6,964 bases of DNA from contig JAGCRJ010000051.1 in NCBI GenBank assembly GCA_017964745.1, forward strand, positions 1 through 6,964, read 5' to 3'. A model generated the notes under the pieces. That model made no database searches, was not told the origin of the DNA, and saw nothing but the letters and a program-made list of their open reading frames with translations. Position numbers and translations under genes: made by a program. Shown here piece after piece: positions 1 through 5,740 of this stretch. The stretch is from Lachnospiraceae bacterium (GTDB taxonomy: Bacteria > Bacillota > Clostridia > Lachnospirales > Lachnospiraceae). The number at the start of each line of letters is the position of its first letter. Position 1 is the stretch's first letter.

Positions 1-1
1 A

Positions 2-700
2 CTTCCCGAATATAAGGTTCCCAGCCTGGGATTCGCACTCAAGAGCATGCTTGAGCGCGGTAAGGCATACATCATCAAAGCAGGAACCATCATCCTTGTA
101 TGTAACACTGTTGTTCAGATCATGCAGTCCTTCAACTGGCACTTTGAAGCAGTCGAAGAGGGAATGGAGGATACTTCCATCCTTGCAGGTGTTGCAGGTC
201 CCTTCGCACTTCTTCTTGTTCCCATTGTCGGTATCGTATCATGGCAGCTTGCTGCAGCGGCTATCACCGGCTTCATCGCAAAAGAGAACGTTGTCGGTAC
301 AATTGCTACCTGCTTTGCCATCACCAATTTCATCGATACGGAAGAGCTTGAACTTATCGGTGAGGGAAATGCCGTCGCTGCCGTAATGGGTATCACCAAG
401 GTAGCTGCACTCGCATACCTTATGTTCAATCTCTATACACCTCCCTGCTTTGCAGCACTCGGAGCGATGAACTCCGAAATGAAATCGGCAAAGTGGCTCT
501 GGGGCGCTATCGGACTTCAGTTGGCAACCGGATTTACCGTAGGCTTCCTTGTATATCAGATCGGAACACTTATCGTCAGCGGATCGTTTGGTGCAGGCTT
601 TATCGGCGGACTTATCGCTGTGATTTGCTTTGCGGCCGTCATTACTGTTATCATTAGAAGCAACAATAAGAAGATCGCTGCCGAGTATAAGCTCGGCTGA
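2..700 (+). CDS. feoB: FeoB ferrous iron transporter, C-terminal part (5' end outside window)
   Basis: FeoB is the inner-membrane GTP-driven Fe(II) permease. Only the last 232 residues are present; the open frame runs in from the left edge, so the N-terminal G domain, spacer and first membrane half are not visible. The fragment begins with LPEYKVPSL and then a segment (ERGKAYIIKAGTII) typical of the start of the second gate region. It goes on to GFIAKENVVGT (local residues 90-100) and a TPPCFAALGAMNSEMKSAKW stretch, which match the conserved second half of FeoB. Several hydrophobic helices follow, including an extra C-terminal one (about nucleotides 570-655) before a basic tail. The stop is TGA at 698-700. 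The next gene starts 18 nt downstream, so the two are probably co-transcribed. The upstream promoter and any feoA lie outside the window. Confidence 0.95.
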   Translation, partial: LPEYKVPSLGFALKSMLERGKAYIIKAGTIILVCNTVVQIMQSFNWHFEAVEEGMEDTSILAGVAGPFALLLVPIVGIVSWQLAAAAITGFIAKENVVGTIATCFAITNFIDTEELELIGEGNAVAAVMGITKVAALAYLMFNLYTPPCFAALGAMNSEMKSAKWLWGAIGLQLATGFTVGFLVYQIGTLIVSGSFGAGFIGGLIAVICFAAVITVIIRSNNKKIAAEYKLG

Positions 701-718
701 TAAGAAACGAGGCGGATA

Positions 719-883
719 ATGAACCCGGTGCTTGCAAATATAATAATCATATTGATACTTGTGATCGCATTATCCGCTGCGTGCTTTTATATCTACAAAG
801 AAAAGAAGAACGGAAGGCATTGTATCGGATGCCCCATGGCGGGAAACTGCCCGAAGAATAAGGCTGACTGTTCCGGAATGTGA
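719..883 (+). CDS. FeoB-associated Cys-rich membrane protein (54 aa)
   Basis: This is a 54-residue protein with one N-terminal membrane helix (about residues 5-26, rich in Ile/Leu/Val), then a short basic stretch (KEKKNGR) and a cysteine-rich tail with Cys35, Cys38, Cys44 and Cys51. The CxGCP-like spacing after a single helix is the hallmark of the small FeoB-associated Cys-rich proteins found downstream of feoB in Firmicutes. Their role is thought to be helping iron passage or FeoB assembly, but it is not well established. The start is ATG at 719 with a purine-rich GAGGCGG at 709-715. The gene lies 18 nt after the feoB stop, fitting an operon. It is short enough to be missed by length-filtered gene calling. 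The family assignment rests on size, topology, cysteine pattern and position. Confidence 0.85.
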   Translation: MNPVLANIIIILILVIALSAACFYIYKEKKNGRHCIGCPMAGNCPKNKADCSGM

Positions 884-914
884 TCTCATAAAGCATCAAA
901 ACTAATGTTGAATC

Positions 915-998
915 AAGGGACGATCCATTCAAATCACACCTCCTAAAATCTTTCTGATACTCACATTTTTGATTTGAAAACGGCAGGGGTCGTCCCTT
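915..998. repeat. Long imperfect intergenic hairpin with GGGACG-type ends
   Basis: Outer arms AAGGGACGATCC (915-926) and GGGTCGTCCCTT (987-998) pair over 12 bp with one G-U. Inner arms TTCAAATCA (928-936) and TGATTTGAA (970-978) pair perfectly over 9 bp. They enclose a 33-nt loop, with an 8-nt bulge on the 3' side. The outer arm resembles the GGGACGG element at 6471-6512, suggesting a related dispersed palindrome family. It sits between the feoB unit and the next operon and is followed by TGTTT rather than a clean U-tract, so it may act as a terminator or processing hairpin, but this is uncertain. The loop holds a perfect AGGAGG on the minus strand with no credible gene after it. Confidence 0.6.
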
Positions 999-1012
999 TG
1001 TTTCATAAACAG

Positions 1013-1028
1013 GTTAGCATATGCTAAC
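1013..1028. promoter_or_regulatory. 16-bp perfect palindrome, candidate metalloregulator operator 1
   Basis: GTTAGCATATGCTAAC is a perfect palindrome 20 bp upstream of the HMA-protein start. The same design, GTTAGC-N4-GCTAAC, recurs at 1927-1942. The left half-site with its flank (AGGTTAGC) resembles a DtxR/IdeR half-site (AGGTTAG). The gap between TTAG and CTAA is 6 bp here, against 1 bp in the classical DtxR box as I know it. The DtxR-type gene two positions downstream is the obvious candidate binder, which would make this an autoregulatory site. I see no convincing -35/-10 pair around it. Confidence 0.65.
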
Positions 1029-1047
1029 TTAACCTTGGGGTGTATAT

Positions 1048-1425
1048 ATGGGTTCGTTTCTATCAAATCTTATCATTATACTCATACTGTTATTCGTATT
1101 GTTTTTCTCCGTAAAAGGCGCGGTCTCTCATTTTAGGGGCGAGGGATCGTGCTGCGGGGGAGGAGGATCCGAAGTCAGGATCAAGCCCGGAAAACTCTCC
1201 GGGGTGATAGCGGTGAAAACAGTGAAGATAGACGGAATGCACTGCAAACATTGCTATACGAGAGTTGCAAATGCCCTGAATTCGATGGACGGGGTAAATG
1301 CTATCGTGTACGGGAAAAAGGGAAAAGCTGTAGTGAAACTCGGAAAAGATATTTCCGATGAGGAGATCATCCGTGTGATCAGTGATCTGGATTACCGTGT
1401 TGTATCTGTTGAGACAAAAGCCTGA
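1048..1425 (+). CDS. Membrane-anchored heavy-metal-associated (HMA) domain protein
   Basis: This 125-residue protein has an N-terminal membrane helix (residues 5-22), a juxtamembrane stretch (VKGAVSHFRGEG), a CCGGGG motif (35-40), a short linker, and an HMA ferredoxin-like domain (about 57-123) carrying GMHCKHC (63-69). The CxxC at Cys66/Cys69 is the usual soft-metal ligand pair of HMA metallochaperones, so the domain should bind a metal ion at the membrane surface. The helix plus CCGGGG part resembles small Cys-rich proteins found near feoB, here fused to an HMA domain. The start is ATG at 1048, with a GGGGTG Shine-Dalgarno-like stretch at 1037-1042. The DtxR-type regulator starts 14 nt after its stop, so the two form an operon behind the palindrome at 1013-1028. 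The metal (Fe, Cu or other) cannot be told from sequence. Confidence 0.82.
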   Translation: MGSFLSNLIIILILLFVLFFSVKGAVSHFRGEGSCCGGGGSEVRIKPGKLSGVIAVKTVKIDGMHCKHCYTRVANALNSMDGVNAIVYGKKGKAVVKLGKDISDEEIIRVISDLDYRVVSVETKA

Positions 1426-1439
1426 ATTTGAGGTGTGTG

Positions 1440-1817
1440 ATGAAGATGACATCATCTCTGGAAGATTATCTGAAAACAATCCTGATACTTCAAAAAGAGA
1501 ATAAAACGGTCAGGTCCGTTGATATTGCCAGATCGATGAATGTTTCAAAACCGAGCGTCAGCTATGCGATGAAAAAACTTGTAAGTGACGGAATGATAGT
1601 TTTTGATGATGACGGAATGGTTACATTTACCGAATCGGGACACATCGCAGCTGAAAATGTTTACAACAAGCATGAACTTATCGGAAAGGTTCTTATGCGG
1701 ATAGGAGTAAGTAAGCAGACGGCACTTAAGGATGCATGCCTGATCGAGCATGTGATCAGCGATGAGACATATAATCGCCTTCTTGAGTTTCATTCGGACT
1801 ATACCGTGGATAACTGA
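1440..1817 (+). CDS. DtxR/MntR-family metal-dependent transcriptional regulator
   Basis: The protein has 125 residues: an N-terminal winged helix (SLEDYLKTIL at 6-15, recognition region SKPSVSYAMKKL at 36-47, wing to about 66) and a helical metal-binding/dimer domain (from 68) with ACLIEHVISDETYNRL (99-114), a DtxR-family signature. By alignment from memory with DtxR and MntR, candidate ligands are Asp9, His78, Cys100, Glu103 and His104. The Cys-x-x-Glu-His is DtxR-like and Asp9 is MntR-like. The MntR Glu11 position is Lys12 and the second Glu near His78 is Gly82, so the metal site is mixed. There is no C-terminal SH3-like domain; short forms are common in Clostridia. I chose ATG 1440 over TTG 1428 because GAGGTG at 1430-1435 would serve it. 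It probably binds the palindromes at 1013 and 1927 when metal-loaded (inference). Confidence 0.88.
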   Translation: MKMTSSLEDYLKTILILQKENKTVRSVDIARSMNVSKPSVSYAMKKLVSDGMIVFDDDGMVTFTESGHIAAENVYNKHELIGKVLMRIGVSKQTALKDACLIEHVISDETYNRLLEFHSDYTVDN

Positions 1818-1890
1818 GACAGTACCGTATATAAAATATACGACATGATATGTACGATTTTCAATGAAGCAGCGAAATTTATTGGATGTA

Positions 1891-1911
1891 TACTCCGCCG
1901 GGCGCGGAGTA
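1891..1911. other. GC-rich hairpin just upstream of operator 2
   Basis: TACTCCGC (1891-1898) pairs perfectly with GCGGAGTA (1904-1911) around the loop CGGGC. It is followed by AAATAATGG on the + strand and lacks a U-tract on either strand, so it is not a standard terminator. TAAAAT at 1910-1915 could be the -10 of the phosphoglycerate mutase promoter, with the operator at 1919-1942 covering the start point, but no good -35 is visible 16-18 bp upstream. Confidence 0.4.
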
Positions 1912-1918
1912 AAATAAT

Positions 1919-1942
1919 GGCTAATAGTTAGCCGCGGCTAAC
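1919..1942. promoter_or_regulatory. Palindrome with third half-site, candidate metalloregulator operator 2
   Basis: GTTAGCCGCGGCTAAC at 1927-1942 is a perfect 16-bp palindrome with the same GTTAGC-N4-GCTAAC outline as 1013-1028; only the central four bases differ. An additional inverted half-site GGCTAA at 1919-1924 pairs with TTAGCC at 1928-1933, giving three half-sites within 24 bp. It lies 55 bp upstream of the mutase start and just after the regulator gene, where it would control the mutase, or read-through from the regulator operon. The matching design and closeness to a DtxR-type gene support a shared regulator; binding itself is inferred. Confidence 0.65.
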
Positions 1943-1997
1943 CAAATTATCGAGAGAACAAAAGCGCCGGTCCGGCGGGAAAAGGAGAAGGATTATT

Positions 1998-2744
1998 ATG
2001 ATGAAACTTGTACTTATGAGACACGGTGAAAGTGAATGGAACAAACTTAATCTGTTCACCGGCTGGATGGATGTTGATCTCAGCGATAAAGGTCGTGAGG
2101 AAGCGGCAAATGCGGGAAAGATCCTTAAAAAGGAAGGATATGATTTTGATGTCTGCTACACCTCTTATCTGAAGAGAGCAATCCATACTCTGAATATCGC
2201 ACTTGATGAGATGGACAGGGCTTGGCTTCCCGTCAAGAAGTCCTGGAAGCTCAACGAACGTCATTATGGTGCACTTCAGGGTCTCAACAAGGCTGAGACC
2301 GCCGCGAAATACGGTGAAGACCAGGTCAAGATCTGGAGAAGGTCATTCGATGTAAAGCCCCCTGAGCTTGATGATAATGATGACAGAAGTGCCACCAAGC
2401 AGGCAATGTACCGCGATGTTGATAAGAGCCTTCTTCCGGGGAATGAAAGTCTTGAGACCACTATCGAGAGAGTCATTCCTTTCTTCGAGGAAACGATCAA
2501 AGAGGATATGAAAAATGGCAAGAGAGTTCTGATCGCAGCACATGGTAATTCGCTCAGATCGCTTGTTAAGTATTTCGATAATATTTCATCCGAAGATATA
2601 GTGGGAGTAAATATCCCCACCGCTGTTCCTCTTGTTTATGAGTTCGATGATGATTTCAAGGTTATCAGACATTATTACCTCGGAGATCAGGAAGAACTCA
2701 AGGCCAAGATGGATGCCGTTGCCAACCAGGGCAAAGCTAAGTGA
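1998..2744 (+). CDS. gpmA: 2,3-bisphosphoglycerate-dependent phosphoglycerate mutase
   Basis: This cytosolic glycolytic enzyme interconverts 3- and 2-phosphoglycerate through a phosphohistidine, without a metal. The 248-residue length fits bacterial dPGM. Visible motifs are LMRHGESEWN (phospho-acceptor His9), FTGWMDVDLSDKG (20-32), SYLKRAIHT with the phosphate-binding Arg, LNERHYGALQGLNK (catalytic Glu87), and IAAHGNSLRSLVKY with the second catalytic His182. By family position these match E. coli His11, Glu89 and His184. All catalytic residues are present, so it should be active. The start is ATG 1998 after AAGGAG (1982-1987); a second ATG at 2001 is possible. A 16-bp palindrome shared with the metalloregulator operon lies 55 bp upstream. 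A relic of an unrelated gene begins directly after the stop, and no terminator is evident. Confidence 0.96.
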   Translation: MMKLVLMRHGESEWNKLNLFTGWMDVDLSDKGREEAANAGKILKKEGYDFDVCYTSYLKRAIHTLNIALDEMDRAWLPVKKSWKLNERHYGALQGLNKAETAAKYGEDQVKIWRRSFDVKPPELDDNDDRSATKQAMYRDVDKSLLPGNESLETTIERVIPFFEETIKEDMKNGKRVLIAAHGNSLRSLVKYFDNISSEDIVGVNIPTAVPLVYEFDDDFKVIRHYYLGDQEELKAKMDAVANQGKAK

Positions 2745-2858
2745 TCGGGCAGCACCGTACTCGTATCCACACACGATCCCGAACGCGTGGAAGAGTGCTG
2801 TGATTACGAGATTTATATCAAAAACGGAAGAGTGATATATTTAAAGCATATAGGATAA
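2745..2858 (+). pseudogene. Relic of the 3' end of an ABC-transporter ATPase gene
   Basis: Reading on in the same frame past the mutase stop gives 37 sense codons and then TAA (2856-2858). The peptide contains TVLVSTHDPE, the strand plus H-loop (switch) His of ABC ATPases, then VEECCDYEIYIKNGRV, matching the usual (E)xCDRxIxLKDGRI ending of that fold. Walker A, Q-loop, signature and Walker B are absent. No start codon or ribosome site fits, so this is a leftover of a lost gene rather than an active one. The first codons (SGS) may mark the recombination junction, within a few bases of the mutase stop. The remnant reads cleanly without frameshift, which suggests fairly recent loss. Known: the family motif. 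Inferred: that a deletion or replacement removed the rest. Confidence 0.72.
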
Positions 2859-2910
2859 ATCCTTCGGATCTGTGAAACCGGTATATATGATTTTTGCGGA
2901 TTGAAAAATA

Positions 2911-2939
2911 TTGACATTTAGGTTTACTCGGAATAGACT
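2911..2939 (+). promoter_or_regulatory. Promoter of the blaI-like/M56 operon
   Basis: TTGACA (2911-2916, perfect -35), a 17-bp spacer, and TAGACT (2934-2939, 4/6 match to TATAAT). Transcription would start near 2946, inside the inverted repeat at 2921-2964, so a bound repressor would cover the spacer, the -10 and the start point. Confidence 0.8.
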
Positions 2940-2964
2940 AATTGTAGTTTATTCCGAGTAAACC
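2921..2964. promoter_or_regulatory. Operator: 15-bp-arm perfect inverted repeat for the BlaI/MecI-type repressor
   Basis: GGTTTACTCGGAATA (2921-2935) and TATTCCGAGTAAACC (2950-2964) are exact reverse complements. The 14-bp centre is itself partly palindromic (ACTA at 2937-2940 with TAGT at 2945-2948) and holds TGTAGT, the half-site element typical of BlaI/MecI operators. The repeat ends 18 bp before the repressor start codon and overlaps the promoter. Autorepression by the downstream BlaI-like protein is the natural reading. Confidence 0.8.
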
Positions 2965-2982
2965 ATTTTGGAGGAAGTTTTT

Positions 2983-3345
2983 ATGGAAATAGAACTTGGC
3001 GAGATCCAGTTAGAATTTGCAGAGATCATATGGAAGAATGAACCTGTTTCTTCGGGTGAGCTTGTTGCGATATGCGAGAAGGAGCTTAACTGGAAGAAGT
3101 CGACCACATATACGGTCCTCAGAAAACTCTGTGAGAAGGGACTTTTCAAAAACGAAAATGGCACAGTCACATCGGTTGTTTCAAAGGAACAGTTCAATGC
3201 TTCAAAGAGTGAGAAATTTGTTGATGAAACTTTCGGAGGATCGCTCCCCGCATTCATTGCCGCATTCACATCAAGAAAGAAACTTACGAAGTCGGAGCTT
3301 GATCAGATACAGAAAATGATCGACGAACATAAAAAGAGGAAATGA
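2983..3345 (+). CDS. BlaI/MecI/CopY-family transcriptional repressor
   Basis: This 120-residue winged-helix repressor resembles BlaI/MecI. The segment IIWKNEPVSSGELVAICEK (15-33) leads into WKKSTTYTVLRKLCEKGLF (37-55), the family's recognition-helix region. The C-terminal half (FGGSLPAFIAAF, 84-95, then KLTKSELDQIQKMI) is the dimerisation region. In S. aureus BlaI the inactivating cleavage is at an Asn-Phe bond in the equivalent stretch; here the aligned pair is about Ala94-Phe95. I chose ATG 2983 because GGAGG at 2970-2974 is spaced 8 nt from it; a TTG at 2968 lies before that site. The M56 gene follows after 1 nt. The repressor should bind the inverted repeat upstream and be released when the M56 protein is triggered. 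What it responds to is unknown. Confidence 0.9.
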   Translation: MEIELGEIQLEFAEIIWKNEPVSSGELVAICEKELNWKKSTTYTVLRKLCEKGLFKNENGTVTSVVSKEQFNASKSEKFVDETFGGSLPAFIAAFTSRKKLTKSELDQIQKMIDEHKKRK

Positions 3346-3346
3346 T

Positions 3347-5689
3347 ATGAGCGATGTATTTATAAAAATATTAAATATGTCACTTAGTGCATCATGGCTG
3401 ATCCTTGCTGTCATAGTCCTGAGATTTCTTTTGAGGAAGGCACCAAAATGGAGTATGTGTCTTCTTTGGGCACTTGTGGCAATAAAGCTGGTGATCCCTT
3501 TTTCGCCGGAGAGTGTTCTCAGTCTGATCCCGAGTAATGAGGTGATCCCGGATAATATTGCCATGGAATCCAGTCCTCATATTAATTCTGGGATTGAATA
3601 TATTGATACGGCGGTAAATCCGGTAATGGAATCCAATCTTTCCCCGCAGCCCGGCGACAGCGCCAATCCCATTCAGGTAGTGATGTACATGGCAGGAATC
3701 GTATGGTGTACCGGAGTTATCCTTTGTCTTGCGTATGCACTCATCAGTTATATTCTCCTGAAGAGAAAGGTGCGTGCATCGAAAAGGATAGAAGACAGAA
3801 TTTATTCCTGCGATGAAGTTGCATCTCCGTTTATTCTCGGTGTTTTCCGTCCCGTGATCTATATACCTTCGGGAATCAGCAGGGAGATAACGGATTATGT
3901 CATTGCTCATGAGAATGCGCATCTTAAAAGAAGAGATCATTTCTGGAAACCGCTCGGCTATATCATTCTTTCCGTATATTGGTTTAATCCGCTATGCTGG
4001 ATCGCATATATCCTGTTGTGCAGGGACATAGAATATGCATGTGATGAGAAGGTCATCCGTGATAAGGACAGAGAATATGCCAATTCATATTCACAGGCAC
4101 TTCTTGACTGCAACGCACAGAGGAGGATCATTGCCGCATGTCCTCTTGCATTTGGAGAAACGGGAGTGAAGAGCAGGATAAAAGGTATACTGAATTATAA
4201 GAAGCCGGCCTTCTGGATCATTGTCGTATCGATCGTTGCCTGCCTTGTCCTGGCGGTCTGTTTTCTGACCCGCCCTGAGAAAGAAAGAGATTCTGCGGAA
4301 ACAGATCCGATTGCCGCTAAAGAGTATGATATGACGGAACCTCCCGTACTTACGGTCACATACGTTGGCGATTCTCATGAAGCCATGCTGGGTACATATT
4401 CATGGTACCATCTTAATGAGGACGGCATGATTTCCGGTGAATTGGCTGACAGCATGCATCCCCTGTATTTATCCGATCTCAGACCGGTGTTTTATCTTTA
4501 TCCTTATGATGATGAGATAAGGCTTGATTTCGCCGTCGAACCGGACGAGGTATTTATAAAATGCTGGGATGAAAAATATGCCACCAAGGGTGATATCGAT
4601 GAGTCCGATTTCTCCGTACTTAAGTATTCTTACGATACGCACAGCTTTATTTTTCCGAATGAAACCGGAGTGGTCATCGAAGTCTCCGCAAAGTGGAAGA
4701 ATGAAAACGGGTTCGATAATACCGCAAGATACTCTTTCATGGTGACTAAACCGAAAGGAGCGGCTTCCGCGCCCGTGACCGTAACGGGACCGGATGTCGG
4801 AAACTACGCGGAAAGCATAGGTCTTACAATGTCCGTCATTAATATCACTCCGACGGAATGTGATGTGATATTCAGTCAGGAGGACGGAGATATCAGGTGG
4901 GAACTTGAGACCGGGCAGGGATTTGATATTAAGGTGTTGAATTCACGAGGCGAGTGGGAGGATATTCCTTTTATAGAGACGGAGTATCCGGTTGTCTGGA
5001 ACGATATGGCATATATCATTGCCCAGGCTGATGATACGGTAATGCACACGCAGTGGGATTATCTGTACGGTGAATTGCCTGACGGACACTATATGCTTCA
5101 TAAAACGGTTATAGATTTCGGAGGTCCGGAAGGGTCGGATATATACGAAATGTATGCGGAGTTCGACCTGCCTAATGTCCGACCACAGATTATTTATCCG
5201 ACAGTGATTCCGGCGGATACCTTTATAAGCGGTGTTTCCATATCTTCCGGCAAAGGTATCATTTCCTGCGAATGTGACTTTGACGGAAACGGAAAACCGG
5301 AAACGGTCACTGTTGATTACAGCCGGATATTGACGGATGGAAACGCCGTTCCCGGGGTGATAACAGTAAATGATGACAGCGGTAAGACACTGTTGTGCAA
5401 AGACTTCGGATTGCCGTATAGCGGTCAGAACAGTTTTTATATTGCGGAAATTGACGGAAGGCCTCATCTGGTCGAATACTTTCCGCCTACTTTAAGACAG
5501 GGAAGCTGGGAGTGCAGGCTGATTGTATATTCATTCGATTCCGTAAACGGCCGCGTTATAACAGATACTTCGGTGTATGGCGACTCAAAAGAAGACGCGG
5601 ACCTGTGCGAAGAACAAGCCGCAAAATATCTGGAAAAGTCAGTTCTTCTGGTTTCCACGATTGATGATGTATTAAAGATATTCGGGTGA
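3347..5689 (+). CDS. M56-family (BlaR1/MecR1-like) membrane metallopeptidase sensor with large outer region
   Basis: The protein has 780 residues. The N-terminal part is a BlaR1-type zinc protease: helices at about 11-29, 38-53, 110-138 and 203-225, the zinc motif HENAH (188-192), and RDIEYACDE (226-234) with the likely third ligand Glu229. Another helix (289-307) leads to an outer region of about 470 residues. This has three parts: a beta-rich domain (about 332-468), an Ig-like domain (about 484-608, ending LPDGHYMLHKTVIDF...AEFDL, like bacterial Ig domains of Clostridial M56 proteins), and a last domain (about 620-780) with DFDGNGKPE (644-652), a Ca-loop-like motif. No SxxK/SxN/KTG penicillin-binding triad is apparent, so it is probably not a beta-lactam sensor. 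Start ATG 3347 has AGAGG at 3335-3339. A terminator follows. The domain borders are approximate. Confidence 0.9.
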   Translation: MSDVFIKILNMSLSASWLILAVIVLRFLLRKAPKWSMCLLWALVAIKLVIPFSPESVLSLIPSNEVIPDNIAMESSPHINSGIEYIDTAVNPVMESNLSPQPGDSANPIQVVMYMAGIVWCTGVILCLAYALISYILLKRKVRASKRIEDRIYSCDEVASPFILGVFRPVIYIPSGISREITDYVIAHENAHLKRRDHFWKPLGYIILSVYWFNPLCWIAYILLCRDIEYACDEKVIRDKDREYANSYSQALLDCNAQRRIIAACPLAFGETGVKSRIKGILNYKKPAFWIIVVSIVACLVLAVCFLTRPEKERDSAETDPIAAKEYDMTEPPVLTVTYVGDSHEAMLGTYSWYHLNEDGMISGELADSMHPLYLSDLRPVFYLYPYDDEIRLDFAVEPDEVFIKCWDEKYATKGDIDESDFSVLKYSYDTHSFIFPNETGVVIEVSAKWKNENGFDNTARYSFMVTKPKGAASAPVTVTGPDVGNYAESIGLTMSVINITPTECDVIFSQEDGDIRWELETGQGFDIKVLNSRGEWEDIPFIETEYPVVWNDMAYIIAQADDTVMHTQWDYLYGELPDGHYMLHKTVIDFGGPEGSDIYEMYAEFDLPNVRPQIIYPTVIPADTFISGVSISSGKGIISCECDFDGNGKPETVTVDYSRILTDGNAVPGVITVNDDSGKTLLCKDFGLPYSGQNSFYIAEIDGRPHLVEYFPPTLRQGSWECRLIVYSFDSVNGRVITDTSVYGDSKEDADLCEEQAAKYLEKSVLLVSTIDDVLKIFG

Positions 5690-5704
5690 TCATCCGTAAA
5701 CAGC

Positions 5705-5739
5705 CGGGTCCGAGTTTTTGGCGGGCCCGTTTTTTCTTG
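5705..5739 (+). terminator. Rho-independent terminator of the BlaI/M56 operon
   Basis: CGGGTCCG (5705-5712) pairs with CGGGCCCG (5722-5729) over 8 bp including one G-U, with a 9-nt loop, followed by TTTTTT (5730-5735). It starts 16 nt after the M56 stop codon. Confidence 0.88.
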
Positions 5740-5740
5740 T

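Noticed and set aside
747..932. Minus-strand frame starting at a TTG with a perfect AGGAGG
   Set aside because: It runs antisense through the convincing FeoB-associated gene, its peptide has no recognisable character, and the Shine-Dalgarno falls in a hairpin loop; the ATG nearby opens only 8 codons.
1428..1439. TTG at 1428 as the start of the DtxR-type gene
   Set aside because: It overlaps the Shine-Dalgarno GAGGTG that serves ATG 1440, and the added residues precede the normal family start.
1826..1853. AT-rich palindromes CGTATAT-AAA-ATATACG and ACAT-GAT-ATGT after the regulator gene
   Set aside because: Short, low-complexity and not matching any other site in the window; likely chance in AT-rich sequence.
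1891..1911. GC-rich hairpin as a terminator of the regulator operon
   Set aside because: No U-tract follows the stem on either strand.
2814..2839. TATATCA/TGATATA inverted repeat
   Set aside because: A 7-bp A/T stem inside the ABC relic without a U-tract; expected by chance.
2968..2982. TTG at 2968 as the start of the BlaI-like gene
   Set aside because: It overlaps the GGAGG site; ATG 2983 has ideal spacing and gives the usual family N-terminus.
4268..5689. Beta-lactam-sensing domain in the M56 protein
   Set aside because: SVLK at residues 423-426 is the only SxxK-like match noted and it lacks the surrounding fold motifs and partners (SxN, KTG).
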